From contig NZ_AP018248.1 in NCBI RefSeq assembly GCF_002368295.1, forward strand, positions 1,955,477 to 2,019,476: DNA of 64,000 bases. The letters run 5' to 3'. Within the stretch, counting starts at the first letter, position 1, and the number at the start of each line of letters is the position of its first letter. Shown here in pieces: positions 1-7,041 of the stretch. The position numbers and the translations under genes were made by a program. Origin of the DNA: Tolypothrix tenuis PCC 7101. Its GTDB lineage: Bacteria; Cyanobacteriota; Cyanobacteriia; Cyanobacteriales; Nostocaceae. The notes beneath the pieces are model-generated. The model saw nothing but the letters and a program-made list of their open reading frames with translations, did no database searches and was not told where the DNA came from.

Positions 1-180
1 AACTTATAGATTATTAACGGGGTGACTTGGAAATAATTTCTAAGTTGATGAGGAATTTCCTCACAATATTTTTACTGGCATCTATATTCCGTAAATCGTT
101 CTCGATAATTTTCTTTTTTAAGAAAAAATATTTGTTGTTCTCTAGTCATTAATGACTCTCTTGGAGGTGCTTTTCAGTAA

Positions 181-2028
181 ATGGAAAATATAGATAATAA
201 TGCTTCGTCAACTACGAAAGATGATATTGTCAGCAGCGAGATAGAGACAGAAGCACAGGAAGAGGGAATTAACCCAGATGGGATACCAAATGATCCTTCT
301 TATAACCGTCAGTGGGGTTTACAGAAGATTAATGCATCCACAGCTTGGGATTATACTCAAGGTAGTAAAAGTGTAGTTGTAGCTGTTATTGATACTGGTG
401 TTGATTACAACCACCCTGACTTAGCTGCAAACATTTGGACGAATACCAAAGAAATCGCTGGTAATGGCATTGATGATGATGGCAATGGCTACACTGATGA
501 TATTCATGGTTGGGATTTTGGTGATAACGACAGCGATCCCAATGACAATGACACCACCAAAAGCAAGCGCGGTCATGGTACTCACGTAGCAGGTATTTTG
601 GGTGCTGTAGGAAACAACAATCAAGGCACCATCGGTGTCAGCCCCAATGTTTCCATCATGATCACCAAGCATTACCGCACCAATGATTCAGTGGGGTATT
701 TGTGGGATGTTCCCAAAGGCATCAGATACGCTGTAGATAATGGTGCTAAAGTTATCAACCTCAGCTTAGGCTCCAGTTCTTTTGACCAAGCACAATTTGA
801 CGCTCTGAGCTATGCAAACCAAAAAGGTGTTTTAGTCGTAACCTCAGCCGGTAATAATGGTCGCAATAATGATGTGACTCCGTACTATCCAGCGAACTAC
901 GATTTGCCTAATATCATTACCGTTGCATCTCTCGGTAAAAATAACAATTTAGCTAGTGACTCCAGCTATGGTTTCCAAAGCGTAGATATAGCTGCACCTG
1001 GGGTAGATATTTATAGTACCTTCGCTGATAGTAGATATGCTACATGGGGTGGCACCTCAATGGCTACGCCCTTGGTAACTGGTGCTGCGGCTTTACTGTT
1101 GGCAGCTAACCCAAAACTCACAGTATCAGAACTCAAACGTGACATCCTCGCCAGCGTTCAGCAAGTCCCGGGTTTGCAAAGCAAGGTGGCTACTGGTGGA
1201 TACTTAGATTTGTCTAAATTAACGCAATTTTTGTCAACAGCAACCCCTCAAGCGAATAGTGTAACCGATAACACGACTGATACACCTGCTGCAGAGCCAG
1301 TTCCGACTCCAGCCGAAAATACTAATGATGCTAGCGGTATTAGTGATAGTGACAATATCTCTAACAATGCTAATAATCAGACTATCTATGGCAGTGTCGA
1401 TAATGATAGCCTCACTGGTGCTTCAGGCAACGATACTATTTTTGGTAATGATGGCAATGACTCCATTGATGGCGGCGATGGTAACGACGTTCTGAATGGC
1501 GAAAATGGTAATGATACCATCGCAGGTGCTGCTGGTAATGATACAGCCAATGGCGGCGCTGGTGGTGACAGACTCTATGGTGCTGATGGTAATGACAACC
1601 TCAATGGCGATGCTGGCAATGACAAACTCTATGGTGATGCTGGCGATGACATCCTCAATGGTGGTTCCGGTAACGATACCCTCAATGGTGGTGCTGACAA
1701 TGACACTCTCATAGGCGGTAATGGCAAAGATATCTTAACAGGTGGTGATGGTGACGATGTTTTAATAGGTGGACTGGGGAAAGACATTCTCACAGGCGGT
1801 TTGGGAAAAGATATCTTTGTCTTTGATTCTCTGTCAGATAAGAAAGATGCGATCGCAGACTTTTCTAGTTTCGAAGGAGATAAAATTCAAATCGGTTCTA
1901 GCTTTGGTACCGACCTAAGCCTGTTCAGCTATGACAATATTACAGGTGCTTTGAGCTTTAATAATGTTCAATTTGCTACTCTAAATACTGATTCTATGTT
2001 TAATCCTCAGCAGGATATTATTGTCTAA
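181..2028 (+). CDS. S8 (subtilisin-like) serine protease with RTX calcium-binding repeats
   Basis: Predicted secreted calcium-dependent endopeptidase, 615 aa. Residues ~45-345 form the subtilisin domain. The triad is visible: Asp71 (VIDTGVDYNHPD), His132 (GHGTHVAG) and Ser293 (GGTSMATP), with oxyanion Asn225 in SAGNNG. A Ser/Thr/Pro/Asn-rich linker (~350-395) leads into about 14 RTX-type nonapeptides (GGxGNDxLx, ~400-555) and a serralysin-like C-terminal cap (GKDIFVFDS...DFSSFEGD). No N-terminal signal peptide or propeptide is visible. RTX proteins of this build usually leave through a type I secretion system by a C-terminal signal, so that route is inferred here; no T1SS genes lie in the window. 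The ATG is preceded by TTGGAGGTG with about 12 bases of spacing, which supports the start. Confidence 0.93.
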   Translation: MENIDNNASSTTKDDIVSSEIETEAQEEGINPDGIPNDPSYNRQWGLQKINASTAWDYTQGSKSVVVAVIDTGVDYNHPDLAANIWTNTKEIAGNGIDDDGNGYTDDIHGWDFGDNDSDPNDNDTTKSKRGHGTHVAGILGAVGNNNQGTIGVSPNVSIMITKHYRTNDSVGYLWDVPKGIRYAVDNGAKVINLSLGSSSFDQAQFDALSYANQKGVLVVTSAGNNGRNNDVTPYYPANYDLPNIITVASLGKNNNLASDSSYGFQSVDIAAPGVDIYSTFADSRYATWGGTSMATPLVTGAAALLLAANPKLTVSELKRDILASVQQVPGLQSKVATGGYLDLSKLTQFLSTATPQANSVTDNTTDTPAAEPVPTPAENTNDASGISDSDNISNNANNQTIYGSVDNDSLTGASGNDTIFGNDGNDSIDGGDGNDVLNGENGNDTIAGAAGNDTANGGAGGDRLYGADGNDNLNGDAGNDKLYGDAGDDILNGGSGNDTLNGGADNDTLIGGNGKDILTGGDGDDVLIGGLGKDILTGGLGKDIFVFDSLSDKKDAIADFSSFEGDKIQIGSSFGTDLSLFSYDNITGALSFNNVQFATLNTDSMFNPQQDIIV

Positions 2029-2032
2029 GCCA

Positions 2033-2077
2033 GCGTTTCCTTAAGAAACGCGATGGAAACAGGTTTCTTAAGGAAAC
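2033..2077. repeat. Pair of mutually inverted palindromes after the RTX protease
   Basis: GTTTCCTTAAGAAAC (2035-2049) and GTTTCTTAAGGAAAC (2063-2077) are reverse complements of each other, and each can also fold alone (GCGTTTC-CTTAA-GAAACGC, 2033-2051). They lie 5 bases after the stop codon. There is no T-run, so an intrinsic terminator is possible but not shown. Confidence 0.6.
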
Positions 2078-2231
2078 AGTACCTCAGAATTTCTTCCCCA
2101 TTACCAATTACCAAGCAACTACCTGATTTCAGACATCCACCTGTCAATAGTAGGGAAATTGCTAATTTTGGTCTTCATGCCATCTTCTATAATTTATAAA
2201 ACCTGCACAAATAAATCTTAGGCATGAGACT

Positions 2232-5114
2232 GTGACAGAAACTGGAAGCTACAAAGATACTGTAAACCTACCCAAGACTAGTTTTGATATGCGAGCGAAC
2301 GCGCTGAAGCGTGAGCCGGAAATTCAAAAATTTTGGGAAGAAAATAACATTTACGATCGCCTGTCGCAAAACAACCCTGGCGAATTATTTATACTACATG
2401 ATGGGCCTCCCTACGCAAATGGCTCGCTTCATATTGGTCATGCCTTAAATAAAATTCTCAAAGATATTATTAATCGCTACCAACTGCTACGGGGGCGTAA
2501 GGTTCGTTATGTGCCGGGTTGGGACTGCCACGGCTTACCCATTGAACTGAAAGTTTTGCAGAATATGAAATCGGCAGAACGGCAAAATCTCACGCCTTTG
2601 CAACTGCGGCAGAAAGCGAAACAATTTGCTTTAGCAACAGTAGATGACCAACGCCAAAGTTTTAAACGCTATGGTGTTTGGGGCGATTGGGAAGATCCTT
2701 ATTTGACTCTCAAGCCAGAGTATGAAGCTGCTCAAATTGGTGTATTCGGGCAGATGTTCTTAAAAGGATATATCTATCGTGGTTTAAAGCCTGTTCACTG
2801 GAGTCCCAGTTCTAAAACTGCTTTGGCTGAAGCTGAGTTGGAATATCCAGAAGGTCACACTTCCCGGAGTATCTATGCAGCTTTTCCCGTTACGAGTCTT
2901 GCGGAAGCTGCAAAATCGCTATTAGGTGAATATCTGCCAGATTTGGGTGTCGCTATCTGGACAACCACACCTTGGACAATTCCAGGTAACTTGGCTGTGG
3001 CGGTGAATGCAGACCTTAACTATGCTGTGGTGGAAGTTTCCCGCAAAGATGCAGAAACGCAGACGGGATTTAAATATCTCATAGTTGCGGCTGATTTAGC
3101 AGAACGCTTATCTGCAACTTTGGAAATTGAATTAACCGTAAAAGCCACATTCAAGGGGAAAGATTTAGAACATATCACCTATCGTCATCCTTTATTTGAC
3201 CGCGAAAGTCCGGTTGTAGTAGGTGGCGATTACATTACCACTGAATCTGGTACAGGGTTAGTTCATACTGCCCCTGGTCATGGTCAAGAAGACTACATCG
3301 TTGGTCAGCGCTATGGTTTACCTATCCTTGCGCCAGTGGATGATAATGGTAACTTTACCCCAGAAGCCGGACAATTTGCTGGGTTGAATGTGTTGGGTGA
3401 TGGGAACCAAGCGGTAATTGATGCATTAACGGCGGCGGGTTCTTTGTTGAAGGAAGAAGCTTACGCCCATAAATATCCCTACGACTGGCGGACAAAGAAA
3501 CCGACAATTTTCCGCGCTACCGAACAATGGTTTGCTTCCGTAGAAGGATTTAGAGAAGAAGCATTAAAAGCGATCGCTTCGGTAAAATGGATTCCAGCCC
3601 AAGGTGAAAATCGCATCACGCCAATGGTAGCGGAACGTTCTGATTGGTGTATTTCCCGTCAGCGTTCTTGGGGTGTGCCAATTCCCGTATTCTACGATGA
3701 AGAAACTGGCGAACCACTGCTGAATGAGGAAACCATCAACCACATCCAAGCAATTATCGCGGAAAAAGGTTCCGATGCTTGGTGGGAACTTTCTGTAGAG
3801 GAATTGTTACCCGAACCATACCGGAGTAATGGCCGTTCCTACCGCAGAGGTACAGACACAATGGATGTCTGGTTTGATTCTGGTTCATCTTGGGCTGCTG
3901 TCGCTAAACAGCGTCCAGAATTGCGTTACCCCGCAGATATGTATTTGGAAGGTTCCGACCAACATCGCGGCTGGTTCCAGTCAAGTTTGCTCACCAGTGT
4001 AGCGGTGAATGGCATTGCACCTTACAAAACTGTGCTAACTCACGGCTTTGTACTAGATGAACAAGGCCGGAAGATGAGTAAATCTGTGGGGAATGTAGTC
4101 GATCCGCAGGTGATGATTGCTGGCGGTAAAGACCAGAAAAAAGAACCCCCTTATGGTGCTGATGTGTTGCGTTTGTGGGTGTCGTCGGTAGATTATACTT
4201 CCGATGTGCGTCTGGGTGGCAACATCATCAAGCAGCTAAACGATGTCAGAGGGAAGATTCGCAATACAGCGCGGTTCTTACTGGGTAGCTTGCATGACTT
4301 CGACCCGGAAAAAGATGCAATTCCTTTAGCGGAGTTACCCGAACTCGACCGCTATATGCTGCATCGCATCACCGAGGTATTTCAGGAAGTCACAGAAGCC
4401 TTCGACAGTTTCCAATTCTTCCGCTTCTTCCAAACAGTGCAAAATTTCTGCGTTGTGGATTTATCCAACTTTTATTTGGATGTTGCCAAAGATAGACTTT
4501 ACATCAGCGCGCCGAACGCTTTCCGCCGTCGCAGTTGTCAAACAGTACTAAAGATAGCTTTAGAGAATTTAGCACGTGCGATCGCACCTGTGTTATGCCA
4601 CACTGCGGAAGATATTTGGCAACATCTCCCCTACACAACACCCTACAAATCCGTATTTGAAGCTGGTTGGGTACAAGTAGAAGAAGCATGGCTAAATCCC
4701 GAATTAGGCGAGTTGTGGCAAACATTGCGACAACTCCGCACCGATGTCAACAAGGTGTTAGAACTAGCGAGAATAGAAAAACTCATTGGTTCTTCCCTAG
4801 AAGCGAAAGCTTTAATTCACATCCCCCACAAACAGTTAGGCGATGCAATCAAAGCTTTTGACTCTACTAAAGGTAACGGTATCGACAAACTGCGGTACTT
4901 ATTGCTGACTTCGCAAGTGGAATTATTAGATTCCCCCGAGAAACTGCAAGGATTGAAATACACAGCACAAACCGAAGACTGGACAATTGCAGTAGTAAAT
5001 GCAGACGGCGAAAAATGCGATCGCTGCTGGAACTACTCCACCCACGTGGGAGAATCAAAAGCACATCCCCTATTGTGCGAACGTTGTGTTTCAGCCCTAG
5101 CAGGCGAGTTTTAA
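2232..5114 (+). CDS. ileS: Isoleucine--tRNA ligase
   Basis: Charges tRNA-Ile with isoleucine in the cytoplasm; class Ia synthetase of 960 aa, normal for the bacterial enzyme. The Rossmann-fold signature HIGH is at His67-His70 (ANGSLHIGHALNK). The CP1 editing domain occupies about 200-400 (WTTTPWTIPGNLA, GTGLVHTAPGHGQED). KMSKS is at 614-618. The C-terminal zinc-binding region keeps paired cysteines (CDRCW ... CERC). The start is GTG at 2232; an ATG at 2224 is out of frame. A TATAAT box sits at 2188-2193, about 40 bases upstream, with no good -35 partner. The gene stands alone between the RTX protease and a toxin-antitoxin pair. Confidence 0.98.
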   Translation: MTETGSYKDTVNLPKTSFDMRANALKREPEIQKFWEENNIYDRLSQNNPGELFILHDGPPYANGSLHIGHALNKILKDIINRYQLLRGRKVRYVPGWDCHGLPIELKVLQNMKSAERQNLTPLQLRQKAKQFALATVDDQRQSFKRYGVWGDWEDPYLTLKPEYEAAQIGVFGQMFLKGYIYRGLKPVHWSPSSKTALAEAELEYPEGHTSRSIYAAFPVTSLAEAAKSLLGEYLPDLGVAIWTTTPWTIPGNLAVAVNADLNYAVVEVSRKDAETQTGFKYLIVAADLAERLSATLEIELTVKATFKGKDLEHITYRHPLFDRESPVVVGGDYITTESGTGLVHTAPGHGQEDYIVGQRYGLPILAPVDDNGNFTPEAGQFAGLNVLGDGNQAVIDALTAAGSLLKEEAYAHKYPYDWRTKKPTIFRATEQWFASVEGFREEALKAIASVKWIPAQGENRITPMVAERSDWCISRQRSWGVPIPVFYDEETGEPLLNEETINHIQAIIAEKGSDAWWELSVEELLPEPYRSNGRSYRRGTDTMDVWFDSGSSWAAVAKQRPELRYPADMYLEGSDQHRGWFQSSLLTSVAVNGIAPYKTVLTHGFVLDEQGRKMSKSVGNVVDPQVMIAGGKDQKKEPPYGADVLRLWVSSVDYTSDVRLGGNIIKQLNDVRGKIRNTARFLLGSLHDFDPEKDAIPLAELPELDRYMLHRITEVFQEVTEAFDSFQFFRFFQTVQNFCVVDLSNFYLDVAKDRLYISAPNAFRRRSCQTVLKIALENLARAIAPVLCHTAEDIWQHLPYTTPYKSVFEAGWVQVEEAWLNPELGELWQTLRQLRTDVNKVLELARIEKLIGSSLEAKALIHIPHKQLGDAIKAFDSTKGNGIDKLRYLLLTSQVELLDSPEKLQGLKYTAQTEDWTIAVVNADGEKCDRCWNYSTHVGESKAHPLLCERCVSALAGEF

Positions 5115-5116
5115 GA

Positions 5117-5195
5117 ATTGGGGATGGGGTAATGGGTAATTGGTAATGGGAATTAATCTCCTGTCCCCTCATCTCCCTCATCCCCATCCCCCAAT
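5117..5195. repeat. Short tandem repeats with inverted arms after ileS
   Basis: The spacer after ileS is built from GGGGATGGGG and GGTAATGGG-like units. The left arm 5117-5129 (ATTGGGGATGGGG) pairs with 5182-5195 (CCCCATCCCCCAAT) with one bulged C, so the run can fold back. It resembles the short tandem repeats common between genes of Nostocales and may also act as a transcription end for ileS. Confidence 0.55.
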
Positions 5196-5241
5196 CCCCT
5201 AAAATGAATAATGTAGGGGTTTCCACGGCGCGAGGAATTTG

Positions 5242-5487
5242 ATGACTAATCTCTTACAAGAAGCATTTGCTGTGGTCTCACAGCTACCTGAAGCTGAACA
5301 AAATGCGATCGCTCAACTCATTTTGCAGCAACTAGCCCAGCGCGATCAATCACTGCATAAAATACCTATAGATTTTATGCAATTCGCTGGTATTGCTAGT
5401 GCTGAAGAAACTATCCTTCTGCAAACTCTCGAACGTGATATTGAAGAACAGCGATCGTTAGACTTGCAAAGACAAATTGACCTGTGA
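5242..5487 (+). CDS. VapB-like antitoxin (no DNA-binding domain recognised)
   Basis: Small acidic, Gln/Glu-rich helical protein of 81 aa, called an antitoxin mainly by context: its stop codon overlaps the start of a PIN-domain toxin gene. Residues 1-35 (LLQEAFAVVSQLPEAEQ, then AIAQLILQQL) resemble short cyanobacterial antitoxins paired with VapC. The C-terminus (ETILLQTLERDIEEQRS) would be the toxin-binding tail. Antitoxins of this class neutralise the RNase and usually repress their own operon; neither was tested. ATG at 5242 is chosen over the adjacent TTG at 5239 because of the GAGGA element just upstream. Confidence 0.7.
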   Translation: MTNLLQEAFAVVSQLPEAEQNAIAQLILQQLAQRDQSLHKIPIDFMQFAGIASAEETILLQTLERDIEEQRSLDLQRQIDL

Positions 5488-5900
5488 AAAAAGCTTTATT
5501 AGATACTAATATCTTGTCATACTTCCTGCGAGGTGAATTGCAAGTCGTCACAAAATTAAGTGAATACCAACAATTTCACAGCAATTTGACTTTTTCTATT
5601 CTCACTTACTATGAAATCAAGAGTGGCTTACTTTACAAAGATGCAGGTAAACTGCTTCAACAATTTGAAATTCTTGCTAATGGTAGTGAGATTTTACCAC
5701 TTGATCTAGAAATAGCTAATGTTGCAAGTATCATTTACACAGACTTACGTCAAAGAGGTTTACTAATTACTCCAATTGACTTGCTAATTGCAGCATCAGC
5801 AATTCAACATGATTGTGTTTTAATTACTGCAAATATTAAACATTTTCAAAATATCTTTAACTTAGAATATGACAATTGGGCGGCACCTCCCTTATCATGA
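5484..5900 (+). CDS. vapC: VapC-like PIN-domain ribonuclease toxin
   Basis: Predicted Mg-dependent RNase toxin, 138 aa, the full length of a PIN domain. Motifs in order: LLDTNILSYFLRG with the first acidic residue (Asp7), TYYEIKSGLL with the conserved Glu, and TPIDLLIAASAIQHDCVLIT with the third and fourth acidic positions. The GTG start overlaps the antitoxin TGA (5484-5487), a usual sign of translational coupling. Family members cleave tRNA or rRNA; the target here is unknown. The stop codon lies inside the left arm of a long terminator-like hairpin shared with the convergent ParA gene. Confidence 0.88.
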   Translation: MKKALLDTNILSYFLRGELQVVTKLSEYQQFHSNLTFSILTYYEIKSGLLYKDAGKLLQQFEILANGSEILPLDLEIANVASIIYTDLRQRGLLITPIDLLIAASAIQHDCVLITANIKHFQNIFNLEYDNWAAPPLS

Positions 5901-5936
5901 AAAACTCCATCCCCTTATGGATGGAGTTTTTCATGA
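5895..5936. terminator. Bidirectional intrinsic terminator, 18-bp perfect stem
   Basis: 5895-5912 and 5919-5936 are exact reverse complements (TCATGAAAAACTCCATCC / GGATGGAGTTTTTCATGA) with a 6-base loop. Runs of A and T near the arms suit termination in both directions, as expected between the convergent vapC and ParA genes. The vapC TGA (5898-5900) is part of the stem. Confidence 0.8.
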
Positions 5937-5972
5937 CTTATTTATCTCCCTTTTCCCCCTCATCCCCATTCT

Positions 5973-6857
5973 CTATAACTTCTGCAACAACTCCTGAGTT
6001 AATTGCAAAAATGCTTTAGAACCAGGAGATTGCGGACTCATTAAAACAGCCGGCATAAAACTATCAACAGCCTTAGCCACATTCACATCTACTGGAATTT
6101 GATTTTTACAAATTTTTTCTACACCAAAATCTTCCACAACACGATGCATTACTTGTTTGTAGTATCTGCTAGTTAGAAGATTTGAACTCGACATACTAAA
6201 TACTATACCCAGCATTTTTATATCGATTTTCGCTTCATGTTCGTGACTATCTTTTAATTGTCCAATGCGTCTTTCTAACAATTGAATACCTACTACAGAT
6301 AATGGTTCTGGTTTAGCAGGTAAAATATAGAAATCACTACAAGCCAAAGCACTACGAGTTAAAAGATTATAGCCAGGGGCACAATCTAAAATGATAAAAT
6401 CATACTCTTGGCGAACTGCCTTTAAGATGTTATTAATTAACACCCTTTCAAAGCGATTCCAAACCATTTCAAAATCCTGCTCTCCTAATGCCACCGATTG
6501 TTGATGCAGCATTTCGGAGACGACAAATTCATCATATAAATCGATATCTCCTGGTAATAAATCTAATCCAGGTAACTTACAAACATTTGCATAAACGATA
6601 TCTTGAATTGTCAATTTAGCATCCGGTTCTGGCGCTATAACTTGGTCTATTAAATATCGAAATGTCTTTCTATTTTTCCGCCGTTTGGCAAATTCCAAAG
6701 GCGACATCAAACTGAGTGTGGCGCTAATTTGGCTATCTAAATCTAGAACCAACACCCGCTTACCATGATACTTAGCCAAACAAGTAGCTAAATTGACTGT
6801 AATGGTGGTTTTACCGACACCACCTTTCATATTTGCAGTTGCAATTACATATCCCAT
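5973..6857 (-). CDS. ParA/Soj-family ATPase
   Basis: 294 aa, deviant Walker-A ATPase. MKGGVGKTT at about residues 10-18 carries the signature lysine, LVLDLDSQ at ~36-43 is the A' motif, and FIILDCAPG at ~155 is Walker B. Family members dimerise on ATP, bind DNA non-specifically and position plasmids, chromosomes or protein complexes. No ParB-like gene or parS-type repeat is nearby. It lies 184 bases downstream of the nuclease-motor gene on the same strand, so it may be the last gene of that cassette, though the gap could hold its own promoter. The ATG has no strong ribosome-binding site. Confidence 0.9.
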   Translation of the reverse strand: MGYVIATANMKGGVGKTTITVNLATCLAKYHGKRVLVLDLDSQISATLSLMSPLEFAKRRKNRKTFRYLIDQVIAPEPDAKLTIQDIVYANVCKLPGLDLLPGDIDLYDEFVVSEMLHQQSVALGEQDFEMVWNRFERVLINNILKAVRQEYDFIILDCAPGYNLLTRSALACSDFYILPAKPEPLSVVGIQLLERRIGQLKDSHEHEAKIDIKMLGIVFSMSSSNLLTSRYYKQVMHRVVEDFGVEKICKNQIPVDVNVAKAVDSFMPAVLMSPQSPGSKAFLQLTQELLQKL

Positions 6858-7041
6858 TGCTTAAGTCCTTTGGCGACGCATCCCCATCTAGGTAGCGCAC
6901 ACCCCTCCTGATATATGGAAATTGTCGTTAAATTTAATATTTCTGGAATACACAAAGTACTCCAGTGATATTGCCGTGATTGAGGCAGTCAGAATTATAG
7001 CAGTGAGTAGCACATTACTAACAATTAAGAAAAAATTAGTT

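Noticed and set aside
1380..1850. Regularly repeated DNA that might look like a CRISPR array
   Set aside because: The repeats are in frame and code the RTX nonapeptides of the protease; unit spacing is 27 bases with no spacers.
5973..6857. Plasmid partition locus or integrated plasmid
   Set aside because: No ParB, parS repeats, replication gene or integrase nearby; flanks are chromosomal housekeeping genes.
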